Below, one piece after another: positions 54,855-63,761 of a stretch of 64,000 bases of DNA. Each line of letters starts with the position of its first letter. Position 1 is the stretch's first letter. The stretch is from JAPUEK01 sp963815355 (GTDB lineage Bacteria > Pseudomonadota > Alphaproteobacteria > Rhodobacterales > Rhodobacteraceae), in assembly GCA_963815355.1 (NCBI GenBank), contig CAWFGJ010000013.1, forward strand, positions 186,001 through 250,000, given 5' to 3'. The notes under the pieces were generated by a model that worked only from the letters and a program-made list of their open reading frames with translations, made no database searches and was not told the origin of the DNA. A program made the position numbers and the translations under genes.

Positions 54855-56208
54855 ATGGCGGGACGGGGGCGCGGCTCCAGAATCGCCACATCATGCTGGC
54901 GGCGGCGGCCGTCAGACCGATGGTCAGGCCCAGCCAAAGGCCAACCCCGCCCAGACCGGCTTTGAAGGCCAGCAAATAGCCGCACGGCATCCCGATCAGC
55001 CAATAGCTGATCGCCGCTGCGATCATCGGCACGCGGGTGTCGCGGATGCCCCGCAGCAGGCCAAGCGCCATAACCTGCATCGCGTCGGCGAGCTGAAACA
55101 GGGCCGCGAGCGCCAAAAGTGTGGTGCCAAAGGCGATAATGGCGGCGGTTTCCTCTTTCTGGGCGTCCAGAAACAGCGCGATGATCGGCCCCGGAACGCT
55201 AAGGAAAAGCGCCACCATCAGCACACCAAAGCCAAAGGACAGCCCGATGGCGACCCGCGCCCCATCGCGCAGCCGTTGCGCGTCGCCCTCGCCATCCGCG
55301 CGCCCCGCCCGCACGGTCGCCGCGTTGGACAGCCCCAGATGGACCATGAACGCCAGCGCCGCCACCTCCATCGCGATGCCATGCGCGGCCAGTTCTACTG
55401 TGCCGATCCACCCCATCATCAGGGCCGAGGCTTGAAACAATCCGCTTTCCGCCAAGCCGGTGATCCCGATGGGCCAGCCCAGGCGAAAGACCTGATGCAG
55501 GGCCTGCCAGTCTGGCCGCCAGAACCGTTGGAACAGATGGAACCGCCGCAGTTCCGGCAACAGCGCGGCGTAAAGTGCCAGCACCACAAAGGTGATGATC
55601 TGCACCACAAGCGAGGCCAGCGCCGCCCCGGCGACGCCCAATTCCGGCATCCCGAAATGGCCAAAGATCAGGCTATAGGCCAGCACCAGATTGACGCCCA
55701 CCGCCAGCAGGGTCGTCCAGAGCACGACTTGGGTCTTCTCCAACGCCGCCAGATAGCTTTTGAGCGCCATCACCAAAAGGGCCGGAACCATGCCAAGGCC
55801 AGCGATGCGCAAGAACTCTTGCCCAAGGCGGGCCACTTCGGCCTTTTGCCCAAGGGCCAGCAGGATCGGTTGCGACCACCAGAACACCGGATAAATCGCG
55901 ATCCCGAACGCTATCGACAGCCAGAGCCCCATCCGCGCGTCCCGGCGCACCTGCACCTCATCGCCGCGCCCCAAGGCCGAGGCGACCATCGGCATCACCG
56001 CCTGCGCAAAGCCTGACCCAAGGATAAACATGACAAAAAAGCTGGAAGACCCCAGCACCACGGCGGCAAGTTCATTGACCCCATACCAGCCCAAAAGCAC
56101 GGTATCGGTGACGTGCAGCGCCATTTGCGCCAGATGGCTGCCGATCAACGGCAAGCCCAGCGCCAGTGTCGCCCGCGCATGAGAGCTGTAACTTTGAGAT
56201 CTGATCAT
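54826..56208 (-). CDS. MATE family efflux transporter
   Basis: A 460-residue membrane protein with 12 predicted helices in two homologous halves. Each half begins with a MATE-type segment: RATLALGLPLIGSHLAQMALHVTDTVLLGW and VFRLGWPIGITGLAESGLFQASALMMGW. It is expected to export drugs or metabolites using H+ or Na+; the substrate is unknown. Its stop overlaps the convergent FAD-oxidoreductase gene by 29 bases. Confidence 0.92.
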   Translation of the reverse strand: MIRSQSYSSHARATLALGLPLIGSHLAQMALHVTDTVLLGWYGVNELAAVVLGSSSFFVMFILGSGFAQAVMPMVASALGRGDEVQVRRDARMGLWLSIAFGIAIYPVFWWSQPILLALGQKAEVARLGQEFLRIAGLGMVPALLVMALKSYLAALEKTQVVLWTTLLAVGVNLVLAYSLIFGHFGMPELGVAGAALASLVVQIITFVVLALYAALLPELRRFHLFQRFWRPDWQALHQVFRLGWPIGITGLAESGLFQASALMMGWIGTVELAAHGIAMEVAALAFMVHLGLSNAATVRAGRADGEGDAQRLRDGARVAIGLSFGFGVLMVALFLSVPGPIIALFLDAQKEETAAIIAFGTTLLALAALFQLADAMQVMALGLLRGIRDTRVPMIAAAISYWLIGMPCGYLLAFKAGLGGVGLWLGLTIGLTAAAASMMWRFWSRAPVPPSSPATPHRG

Positions 56209-56444
56209 ATTATTGACCTATCGCTGCGTTATGACGGGGGCAAGACAGCACCTTCGCCGCGGCGCAGCGCGCAAGGCGCCCAAAGGCCCGGACAGCGCGC
56301 GCCTGCCTGACCCGCCCGGCCAAACCGCGGGCCGCATGTCCGCGGTCAACGGCCCGGACCGTCGTGCAAAATCACCCCTTCCCCCCGCCCACCGCTAATC
56401 CTAGTCTTGGGCAAACCTTGAACCTCCCGACAAAGGATCATCCG

Positions 56445-57104
56445 ATGATCACGCTTTACGGTGTCTACCGGTCCCGCGCGTCCCGCCCGCTGTGGTTGCT
56501 TGCCGAAACAGGCATGCCCTTTACCCATGTGCCCGTGATTCAGGGCTATCGGTTGGCGTCGGCCACTGCCCCGGATGCGCCGTTGAATACATCGTCGCCT
56601 GCCTTTCTGAAGGTCAGCCCTTTGGGGCAGATCCCGGTGCTGGAAGTTGACGGATTGGTGTTGACGGAAAGCCTTGCGATCACCCAGTTTCTGGCGCGCC
56701 GTCACGGCGGGCCGCTCAGCGCACGATCCGATGCCGAGACCGCGTTGATTGAGCAATGGGCGTTGTTTGCCGCCACCTCGATCGAGGCTCCGGCGCTGGA
56801 GATCCTCTACACCCAAGCCGCGGGGGGAGACGCGACGACCGAAGGTCAGGCGGCGATTGCGGTGAATGCCGAAAAGCTGCGCCGCCCGCTCCAACGGCTG
56901 CAAAACCACCTTGGCAAGACGGAGTGGCTGGTCGGCGACCGCTTTACCGTTGCCGACATCAACACGGCGGAATGTCTGCGCTATGCGCAAGGGCACCCCA
57001 GCCTGCTGGGTGAGTTCCCGTCGGTGAAGGCTTGGCTGGAGCGTTGTCAGGCCCGCCCGGCGTTTCAGGCCATGTGGGCCGGGCGCAACGCGGAACCCGC
57101 ATAA
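56445..57104 (+). CDS. Glutathione S-transferase family protein
   Basis: A 219-residue GST. The thioredoxin-like N-domain (1-80) has MITLYGVYRSRASRPLWLLAETG with a possible catalytic Ser, and SPLGQIPVLEVDGLVLTESLAITQFL, with the cis-Pro and the ES glutathione-binding pair. The all-helical C-domain holds VGDRFTVADINTAECL, the N-capping motif. ATG 56445 is preceded by AAAGGAT. The 236-base gap before it (56209-56444) has no other gene; it holds the divergent promoters toward the MATE gene. Confidence 0.9.
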   Translation: MITLYGVYRSRASRPLWLLAETGMPFTHVPVIQGYRLASATAPDAPLNTSSPAFLKVSPLGQIPVLEVDGLVLTESLAITQFLARRHGGPLSARSDAETALIEQWALFAATSIEAPALEILYTQAAGGDATTEGQAAIAVNAEKLRRPLQRLQNHLGKTEWLVGDRFTVADINTAECLRYAQGHPSLLGEFPSVKAWLERCQARPAFQAMWAGRNAEPA

Positions 57105-57111
57105 GCCGACC

Positions 57112-57141
57112 CCTGCCCGGTCGCACAACTGACCGGGCAGG
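57112..57141. terminator. Bidirectional hairpin between GST and epimerase genes
   Basis: The perfect 11-base stem CCTGCCCGGTC/GACCGGGCAGG with loop GCACAACT sits between convergent stops at 57104 and 57154. Confidence 0.65.
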
Positions 57142-57153
57142 CGGCCGCCAACA

Positions 57154-58044
57154 TCAGGCCTTGGGCACGTATTGGCGCCAATCGTGCTGCTGGCGAAATC
57201 CCAGGACCTGCCGCACCTTGGCGTTGGACAAAAGGCTTTCGTCCGGCGTGACCGGGCGCGTCAACGGCACGTTCGGGAAAAAGCGCGCGAGCAGTTCGGC
57301 GTTCGGCTGCGGCACAGAATTGGTGTCGTTGCAGGCGTTGAACACCTGAAAGCCCAAGCCGTCGGTCTTAAGCGCAAGGTCAACAATCTGTCCAAGGTCG
57401 CGCGCATCAATATAGCTGAACGCGATGCGGCGGCGCTGGCCCGGATCGGCGGCAAAACCGGGGAAAAGGGCGTAGTCCTGCGGCTCCATCACATTGCCGA
57501 TCCGCAAGGCGTAGACATCTGCGCCCGAGCGGCGCTGAAATGCGGCACCGGTGACCTCATTCACCTTTTTGGACATGCCGTAGCTGTCCATCGGGTCGAT
57601 CGGATAGTCTTCATCCAAGGGCAGGTAGTGCGGATCAGTTTGGCCGTCGCTGAAGCATACGCCGTAAGTTGTCTCACTGCTGGCCAGGATGACCTTGCGA
57701 ATGCCCATCTTCGTCGCGGCTTCCAGCACGTTATAGGTGCCCATGACGTTGACGCGGTAGGTTTCAACATCCGAGGCCAGCATCAGCGCCGGCACGGCTG
57801 CAAAATGCACGACCGCATCAAAGACCTGCTGGCCTTTGCCGTCTTCCATCTCGGACCCGCCCGCATAGCCGGACATGACGGAAAACATCTGCCCCGCATC
57901 GGTGATGTCGGCCACCAGATCCATCACGCCGGGATGGCGCAGCGGCACCCGGTCAATATTCAGCACTTTGTGCCCCTGTGCGGCCAGATAGGCCACCACA
58001 TGTTTGCCCGCCTTGCCCGATCCACCCGTAAACAGCACGCGCAT
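57154..58044 (-). CDS. NAD-dependent epimerase/dehydratase family protein
   Basis: A 296-residue extended short-chain dehydrogenase. The cofactor motif is FTGGSGKAGKHV at the N-terminus (GxxGxxG), the catalytic Tyr and Lys are in SYGMSKK (YxxxK), and ASSETTYG holds the Ser/Thr. The sequence is close to nucleotide-sugar epimerases or uronate dehydrogenase-like proteins; the substrate is not assignable. ATG 58044 follows GGAGAAGACG. The 209-base gap to parE holds the divergent promoters. Confidence 0.85.
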   Translation of the reverse strand: MRVLFTGGSGKAGKHVVAYLAAQGHKVLNIDRVPLRHPGVMDLVADITDAGQMFSVMSGYAGGSEMEDGKGQQVFDAVVHFAAVPALMLASDVETYRVNVMGTYNVLEAATKMGIRKVILASSETTYGVCFSDGQTDPHYLPLDEDYPIDPMDSYGMSKKVNEVTGAAFQRRSGADVYALRIGNVMEPQDYALFPGFAADPGQRRRIAFSYIDARDLGQIVDLALKTDGLGFQVFNACNDTNSVPQPNAELLARFFPNVPLTRPVTPDESLLSNAKVRQVLGFRQQHDWRQYVPKA

Positions 58045-58253
58045 CGTCTTCTCCTCGCGATTCCGGCGCGGCGCAAATAAGGGCCGCGCGCCCGCACGCA
58101 TCATGCCAGACCGGGCCGGGGGGGAAAAGGTGTTCCCCCCAAGGGATGCGGTAATACCCGGATCGACAGCGTTTTGCCCCCAACATCTTGCGCCCCTGCC
58201 CCGCAAAATGTTCTACTCCCCGCTCAAAGCCGTAGAACAAGAATCGAGCACCC

Positions 58254-60209
58254 ATGGCCCAAGACCTTCTGTCCAGTACTGGCCCCGTCTATGACGCCTC
58301 CTCTATTGAGGTGCTGGAAGGGTTGGAACCGGTCCGCAAGCGCCCGGGCATGTATATCGGCGGCACGGATGAGCGCGCGCTGCACCATCTGGTGGCCGAG
58401 ATCCTCGACAACTCGATGGACGAGGCGGTGGCGGGCCACGCCAACCGCATCGAGGTTGAATTGCATGAGGGCAACGCAATCACCATCCGCGACAACGGGC
58501 GGGGCATTCCGGTAGATCCGCATCCGAAATTCCCCGGCAAGTCGGCGTTGGAGGTGATCTTGTGCACCTTGCATGCGGGCGGCAAGTTCGGCGGCGATGC
58601 TTATTCCACCTCGGGCGGTCTGCACGGCGTGGGTGCGTCGGTGGTTAACGCGCTGTCGGACGTGATGAAGGTCGAAGTGGCGCTGAACCGCGAGCTATAC
58701 GCGCAATCGTTTTCACGCGGCATCCCGCAGGGCCCGATTGTCAAGATCGGCGCGGCCCCGAACCGGCGCGGCACCTCGGTGACGTTTCACCCCGATCCGG
58801 AGATTTTTGGGTCGCTGACCTTCCGGGCCTCGCGGATCATGCGGATGGTCCGCTCAAAGGCCTATCTGTTCTCGGGCGTTGAAATCCGCTGGAAAACCGC
58901 GGTGCCAGATGGCGACACCCCGATGGAGGCGGTGTTCCACTTTCCCGGCGGTTTGGCCGATTACCTGTCGGATCAGCTGGAAAAGACCACCACCTATGCC
59001 GACCGCCCCTTTGCCGGAAAGGTATCGTTTGCCGAGAAATACAATCAGCCCGGCTCTGTAGAATGGGCGATCAACTGGACGCCGGCGCGCGACGGTTTCA
59101 TCCAGAGCTATTGTAACACCGTGCCCACGCCTGAGGGCGGCACCCATGAGGCCGGGTTCTGGAATGCCATTCTCAAAGGCATCCGCGCTTATGGCGAGCT
59201 TGCCAAGAACCGCAAGACGGAACTGATCACCCGCGATGACCTGATCACTGGCGGCTGCGCCCTGGTGTCTTGTTTCATCCGCGAGCCGCAGTTTGTGGGC
59301 CAGACCAAAGACCGGCTGGCCACCGAGGAAGCCGCGCGTCTGGTCGAAGGATCGGTGCGGGACCACTTTGACAACTGGCTGGCCTCGGACACCAAATCGG
59401 CCGGGGCGATCCTTGATTTTCTGGTGCTGCGCGCCGAAGAGCGCCTACGCCGGCGGCAGGAAAAGGAAACCGCCCGCAAGACGGCGACCAAAAAGCTGCG
59501 CTTGCCGGGCAAGCTGACCGACTGTTCGGCCAAGAACCGCGAAGGGACAGAGCTGTTCATCGTCGAGGGCGATTCGGCAGGGGGCAGCGCCAAGGCGGCG
59601 CGCAACCGCGAGACACAGGCGCTGCTGCCGCTTAAGGGCAAGATCTTGAACGTGTTGGGCGCAGCGTCGTCCAAGCTGCACGACAACTCGGAAATTCGAG
59701 ATATTTGCGAGGCGCTTGGCGTGCAGATGGGCACCAAGTTCAAGGTCGATGATCTGCGCTATGACAAGATCATCATCATGACCGACGCCGATGTGGATGG
59801 CGCGCATATCGCCAGCCTGCTGATGACCTTTTTCTTTTCCCAGATGCGCCCGTTGATCGACAAAGGGCATCTCTACCTTGCCTGCCCGCCGCTTTACCGG
59901 CTGACCCAAGGCGCGCACCGGCTCTATGTGGCCGACGATGCGGAAAAGGAAATCTGGCTGGCCAAAGGGGTTGGCGGGCGCGGCAAGATCGACGTGCAGC
60001 GCTTTAAGGGTCTGGGCGAGATGGATGCCAAAGACCTGAAAGATACGACGATGAACCCGGCCACCCGCAAGCTGATCCGCGTCTGCATTGATGAAGATGA
60101 GCCGGGCTTGACCGGTGATCTGGTAGAGCGGCTGATGGGCAAAAAGCCGGAACTGCGTTTTCAGTATATTCAGGAAAACGCACGGTTTGTCGAAGAGCTG
60201 GACGTATGA
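58254..60209 (+). CDS. parE: DNA topoisomerase IV subunit B
   Basis: A 651-residue ATPase subunit. GHKL motifs are EILDNSMDEAVAG, RDNGRGIPVD and GLHGVGASVVNAL. The TOPRIM region has EGDSAGGSAKAARNRETQALLPLKGKILNV and DADVDGAHIASLLMTFFF. EVLEGLEPVRKRPGMYIGGT at the N-terminus is the ParE/GyrB signature. Its length and the QSYCNTVPTPEGGTHEAGF region favour ParE over GyrB. With ParC it decatenates chromosomes. Confidence 0.93.
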   Translation: MAQDLLSSTGPVYDASSIEVLEGLEPVRKRPGMYIGGTDERALHHLVAEILDNSMDEAVAGHANRIEVELHEGNAITIRDNGRGIPVDPHPKFPGKSALEVILCTLHAGGKFGGDAYSTSGGLHGVGASVVNALSDVMKVEVALNRELYAQSFSRGIPQGPIVKIGAAPNRRGTSVTFHPDPEIFGSLTFRASRIMRMVRSKAYLFSGVEIRWKTAVPDGDTPMEAVFHFPGGLADYLSDQLEKTTTYADRPFAGKVSFAEKYNQPGSVEWAINWTPARDGFIQSYCNTVPTPEGGTHEAGFWNAILKGIRAYGELAKNRKTELITRDDLITGGCALVSCFIREPQFVGQTKDRLATEEAARLVEGSVRDHFDNWLASDTKSAGAILDFLVLRAEERLRRRQEKETARKTATKKLRLPGKLTDCSAKNREGTELFIVEGDSAGGSAKAARNRETQALLPLKGKILNVLGAASSKLHDNSEIRDICEALGVQMGTKFKVDDLRYDKIIIMTDADVDGAHIASLLMTFFFSQMRPLIDKGHLYLACPPLYRLTQGAHRLYVADDAEKEIWLAKGVGGRGKIDVQRFKGLGEMDAKDLKDTTMNPATRKLIRVCIDEDEPGLTGDLVERLMGKKPELRFQYIQENARFVEELDV

Positions 60210-60210
60210 C

Positions 60211-60270
60211 GGCAGGCGGGGTTGGCCGCGCGCAACTGGCGCGCCCGTAACCTACCCCGCCGCGCCTGCC
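60211..60270 (+). terminator. Large hairpin after parE
   Basis: The outer arms GGCAGGCG (60211-60218) and CGCCTGCC (60263-60270) enclose further GGGGT/ACCCC and GCGCGC pairings. It has no T-tract but starts one base after the parE stop. Confidence 0.5.
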
Positions 60271-60333
60271 CCCTTGCACCGCCCCATGCGCTCGGCCATT
60301 GTCAGCGCTGAATTCATTCTTTCGGAGAATTGC

Positions 60334-60945
60334 ATGTCCAACCGCCTTGGCCTTTTGACCGCCGCCCTGTCCCTTTGCGCCGCGGCCGCTGCGGGGGCCG
60401 CCTTTTGGCAGGCCCAGCAAACGACCAAAGCTGTTCAGATGAGCGGCTCTTACGCCGTGCAACCGCTGCTGACGTTTGAGGCCGACGCCCGCCCCGGAGC
60501 GGGGCTGCGCCTGACCAACAACGGTGTGGGGCCTGCGTTCTTGCAGGCGGTGCGTCTGGCCCTGCCGCGGGCGGATGGCTCGCTGGATTGGATGACCTAT
60601 CCGGCTGCCGACAACGGCGCGGCGGTCAATCTGTGGGAATTCCTTGGCATGGCGGATGTGAATGACGGGATGCCCGAGGGCCAGTTCGCCACCGCAATCC
60701 TGCCGCCGCCCGGCGCTATCTGGCCCGTGGGCAACGGCATTGACCTGATCCGTTTTCCTGCCGGCACGGTCCTGCCCGAGGCGTGGACGGTCAAGAACGC
60801 GGCCAAGGCGGAAACGGTCCTGAATGGTCTGCTGATCTGTGTTGAATACGCGGGGCTGGATAAATCCATCTACCAACTCGATCGCGGCGGCCTTTGCGCC
60901 CGCCAGATGACGGACGCCGATCACCGCTATCTTGGCACCAAATAG
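60334..60945 (+). CDS. Hypothetical exported or anchored protein
   Basis: A 203-residue protein with an N-terminal hydrophobic segment (LGLLTAALSLCAAAAAGAAFW, residues 5-25) without a clear cleavage or lipobox site. The remainder is globular: AGAGLRLTNNGVGPAFLQAVRLALP, a beta-rich middle and a C-terminal CVEYAGLDKSIYQLDRGGLCARQ, with two Cys that may pair. I recognise no named domain. ATG 60334 follows TTCGGAG; earlier in-frame starts have no site. Confidence 0.6.
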   Translation: MSNRLGLLTAALSLCAAAAAGAAFWQAQQTTKAVQMSGSYAVQPLLTFEADARPGAGLRLTNNGVGPAFLQAVRLALPRADGSLDWMTYPAADNGAAVNLWEFLGMADVNDGMPEGQFATAILPPPGAIWPVGNGIDLIRFPAGTVLPEAWTVKNAAKAETVLNGLLICVEYAGLDKSIYQLDRGGLCARQMTDADHRYLGTK

Positions 60946-60949
60946 CACC

Positions 60950-60980
60950 AGCCGCCCCCGCGCCCAAGGCGCGGGCGGCT
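60950..60980. terminator. Bidirectional hairpin between convergent genes
   Basis: AGCCGCC (60950-60956) pairs with GGCGGCT (60974-60980), with an inner CGCGCC/GGCGCG stem. It occupies most of the 45-base gap between two convergent stops. Confidence 0.6.
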
Positions 60981-60990
60981 TCTAGCCCAG

Positions 60991-61410
60991 CTATTTGGCC
61001 TGAAGCGTCTTGAGGTATTCGGCCAGTTGCACCAGCCGGATCGGCGTCGGCGTCTGGATACCGTCTCCGCCGTCAAAGGGCACCAGTTGCCCGGTCAGCA
61101 TTGGCCCGAAATCCGGCATGACGCCCCGGCCCTTTGCCCCCGCATAGCCCCAGATCTGCGCCATGACCCGTGTGCCGGGGAAGGTTCCGCCGTTCTTGCG
61201 GGTCAGTTGGGTCAGGTCCGCCGGGGCCTTGGACAACGTTTTCGCCGCGCCTCCGTCGCCCTTGCCCGCAGGGCCGTGGCAGGCAGAGCAGTAGTCGGCG
61301 TAATCTTCAGCCCCGGTCGGAGGGTTCTGAGCGGCTTCGGGGACACAAGCGGCCAGCGCCACCACAGCAAGACTGACCAGCGGCAGACGCAAGCGGGACA
61401 AGCGTGTCAT
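60991..61410 (-). CDS. Cytochrome c lipoprotein
   Basis: A 139-residue class I cytochrome c. The N-terminal signal ends in ALAAC with Cys 22, a lipobox, so it is probably membrane-anchored. The heme site is CSACH (41-45), followed by GPAGKGDGGAAKTL, and the axial Met is in GVMPDFGPM. The C-terminal helix LVQLAEYLKTLQ is typical. The electron-transfer partner is unknown. ATG 61410 is preferred over an upstream start at 61473, which would precede the signal peptide with basic residues. Confidence 0.88.
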   Translation of the reverse strand: MTRLSRLRLPLVSLAVVALAACVPEAAQNPPTGAEDYADYCSACHGPAGKGDGGAAKTLSKAPADLTQLTRKNGGTFPGTRVMAQIWGYAGAKGRGVMPDFGPMLTGQLVPFDGGDGIQTPTPIRLVQLAEYLKTLQAK

Positions 61411-61485
61411 GGGCAGGTTCCTCCATTTTCTCAGTAGCATATGCGATCTGGTGCGCCCCGGCCAGCCGTCCATTGCGCCCTTCGG

Positions 61486-62175
61486 TCAGACAACCCGGCC
61501 TTGTTCAAGCCGGACCACGCGGTCCATCCGCGCGGCCAGCGCCATGTTATGCGTGGCGATCAGCGCCGAAAGCCCGGTTTCGCGAACCAAACCCATCAGG
61601 GCGGCGAACACCTGCTCGGAGGTGTCCGGGTCCAGATTTCCGGTCGGCTCATCAGCCAGTAGCAGCTTGGGCTGATTGGCCATCGCCCGGCAAAAAGCGA
61701 CCCGCTGTTGCTCGCCCCCCGACAGGGCCGCCGGGCGGTGGCTGGCCCGAGGCGCGACACCGACGCGGTCCAGCAGATCCAGCGCCCGTGCCCTTGCAAC
61801 ACCTTCGGCCACGCCGTTGGCCAGTTGCGGGATCACGACGTTTTCAAGCGCGGTGAACTCGGGCAGCAAGTGGTGGAACTGGTAGATGAACCCCACATCG
61901 CCGCGCCGCGCCTCGGTCCGGGCCTTGTCGCCCAAGCCAACCATATTGCGCCCCGCCAAAGCGACAGAGCCTTGGTCCGGCGTATCCAGTAACCCTGCGA
62001 TGTGCAAAAGCGTCGATTTGCCCGCGCCTGAGGGGGCCACGAGGGCCACAACCTCGCCGCGTGCGACCTCCAGCGTGGCACCGCGCAGCACCACGACTTC
62101 AGAGGCCAGCCCGTGATTGTAGACCTTCTCGATCCCGGCCAGTTCCAGCGCCCAACCCGCCTGCCGCTCATTCAT
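61486..62175 (-). CDS. lolD: Lipoprotein-releasing system ATP-binding protein LolD
   Basis: A 229-residue MacB/LolD-type ABC ATPase. Walker A is APSGAGKST (about residues 48-56), the LolD-type Q-loop is FIYQFHHLLPEFTALENV, the signature is LSGGEQQRVAFCRA and Walker B is KLLLADEPTGNLD. It powers release of lipoproteins from the inner membrane toward LolA. Its start overlaps the permease stop by 8 bases. Confidence 0.95.
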   Translation of the reverse strand: MNERQAGWALELAGIEKVYNHGLASEVVVLRGATLEVARGEVVALVAPSGAGKSTLLHIAGLLDTPDQGSVALAGRNMVGLGDKARTEARRGDVGFIYQFHHLLPEFTALENVVIPQLANGVAEGVARARALDLLDRVGVAPRASHRPAALSGGEQQRVAFCRAMANQPKLLLADEPTGNLDPDTSEQVFAALMGLVRETGLSALIATHNMALAARMDRVVRLEQGRVV

Positions 62176-63454
62176 AGCGCAAGGCCTCCACCGGGTTCAT
62201 GCGGGCCGCCCGGCGCGCCGGGAAAATCGTGACCACAAAGGACAGGCCCAACGACAGCAGCACCGCCTTGGAGACATCCAGCGGCTGCAACTTGGCAGGC
62301 AACGCGTAAATCCCCCGGATAGACGGGTCCCAAACGCCGCCGCCCGCCACGTAGTTCACGAAAGAAAAGATCGGGTCGATGTAGATCGCGAACAAGCAGC
62401 CCAGTGCCACCCCCATCGCGGTGCCCACCACGCCCGTAAACGCCCCGCAAATGAAGAATATCCGCAAGATGGACCCCTCGGTCAGCCCCATAGTGCGAAG
62501 AATGCCGATGTCGCGGCCCTTGTTTTTTACCAGCATGATCAGGCCCGAGATGATGTTCATCGCCGCGATCAGCACCAGAATGGACAGGATGATGAACATC
62601 ACATTGTCTTCGATATCCAAGGCGCGCAGGAAAGACCCGGCCGAATCCCGCCATGTCCAAAGCAGGGCATCGTCGCCCCCCGCCGCCATCACTGCCTCGG
62701 TATAGGCGTCGATGTTTTCGGGGTCTTTGACCATGACCTCAAACTCATCGGCCAGCCCCTCGCGGTTAAAGTAGCTCTGCGCTTCGGCAAAGGGCATGTA
62801 GATGCGGGTGCGGTCGATGTCATAGCGCCCCGCGGTGAATACATAGACGACCTCATAGGCGTTGACCCGCGGGCTGGTGCCAAACGCGGTCTTGACCCCG
62901 GTCGGCGCGATCAGCCGCAGCTTGTCGCCCACCGTCACGCCCAACTCCCGCGCAATGCCCGACCCAATGGCAATGCCGTTGCCGAACTGCTGGATGTCGC
63001 CATAGGCGTCGGCCCCCAGACCAACCCGCGGAATCGCCTCCAGATCGGCTTGGCGCATCCCAAAGACTTCGGCCCCCAGTGTGGTGCCCTGCCCGGTGGT
63101 CACCATGACCTGCCCCTTGATCATCGGAGCCGCCCGCGTCACCCCGGCAACCGCCCCAAGCCGCGCGGCAATCACATCAAAGTCGGCAAACCCCTTGATG
63201 CTTTGCCCCTCCGCATCCACCCGCCCGGCGGAATAGACCGTGACATGGGCATTGGCCCCAAGGATCGTGTCGACGAACTCGGCCCGAAACCCGGCGCGCA
63301 CGGCCAGGGTGGCAATCAACGCAAAAACCGCCAGCGTGATGCCGATCAGGCTGATCCAGGTCATCACCGACACGCCGCCCTCGGCACGCCGCGCGCGCAA
63401 ATAGCGCCACGCAATCATGAATTCGAACCGCGAAAAGGGGGAGGTGGTGGCCAA
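62168..63454 (-). CDS. lolC: Lipoprotein-releasing system permease (LolC/LolE family)
   Basis: A 428-residue permease with an N-terminal membrane segment (GVSVMTWISLIGITLAVFALIATLAV, about residues 27-52), a large periplasmic domain (about 55-275) and three C-terminal segments (IILSILVLIAAMNIISGLIM, FFICGAFTGVVGTAMGVALG and AVLLSLGLSFVVTIFPA). The FEFMIAWRYLRARRAEGG N-terminus is conserved, so a start upstream of ATG 63418 is needed; TTG 63454 with an AAAGAG site is my choice. Alphaproteobacteria often use one permease protein for both LolC and LolE. Confidence 0.88.
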   Translation of the reverse strand: MATTSPFSRFEFMIAWRYLRARRAEGGVSVMTWISLIGITLAVFALIATLAVRAGFRAEFVDTILGANAHVTVYSAGRVDAEGQSIKGFADFDVIAARLGAVAGVTRAAPMIKGQVMVTTGQGTTLGAEVFGMRQADLEAIPRVGLGADAYGDIQQFGNGIAIGSGIARELGVTVGDKLRLIAPTGVKTAFGTSPRVNAYEVVYVFTAGRYDIDRTRIYMPFAEAQSYFNREGLADEFEVMVKDPENIDAYTEAVMAAGGDDALLWTWRDSAGSFLRALDIEDNVMFIILSILVLIAAMNIISGLIMLVKNKGRDIGILRTMGLTEGSILRIFFICGAFTGVVGTAMGVALGCLFAIYIDPIFSFVNYVAGGGVWDPSIRGIYALPAKLQPLDVSKAVLLSLGLSFVVTIFPARRAARMNPVEALRYE

Positions 63455-63518
63455 GGTTCTGCTCTTTCGTTTTGCCCGGCACCTTGAGGGCAACGGGGCG
63501 GGGCGTCAAGGGACCAGC

Positions 63519-63542
63519 CGGCACGCTCACCAAACCGTGCCG
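63519..63542 (-). terminator. Terminator hairpin after the DUF4287 gene
   Basis: The CGGCACG/CGTGCCG stem (63519-63525 with 63536-63542) lies directly after the stop at 63543. Confidence 0.5.
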
Positions 63543-63761
63543 TCAGGCCCGCTTGCCCTTCAGCAACGCGACAATGGCCATCGCATGCCCGTGGCCAAGG
63601 CCATGCTCCGCCTTCAGCCAGTCGGTAATCTGCGTGGCCTTCACGCCTGCGGCTAACCCCTCGGACGTCGCAAAGCCCTTTTCCTCAGCCATCCGGCGAA
63701 ACGCCTCTGGCCCAAAGCCGGTCTTGGCCTCAATGTTGTCCAGATAGGCCTGAAAGCTCAT
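63543..63761 (-). CDS. DUF4287 domain-containing protein
   Basis: A 72-residue protein that is essentially a DUF4287 domain: MSFQAYLDNIEAKTGFGPEAFRRMAEEKGF, then GVKATQITDWLKAEHGLGHGHAMAIVALLKG, a helical unit found also in larger proteins. The start overlaps the upstream ThuA gene stop by ATGA; an upstream in-frame start would lie inside that gene. The function is unknown. Confidence 0.85.
   Translation of the reverse strand: MSFQAYLDNIEAKTGFGPEAFRRMAEEKGFATSEGLAAGVKATQITDWLKAEHGLGHGHAMAIVALLKGKRA

Noticed and set aside
58225..58253. GAAC-N7-GAGC before parE resembling the alphaproteobacterial LexA box GAAC-N7-GAAC
   Set aside because: One core mismatch, and parE is not usually an SOS gene; chance similarity is likely.
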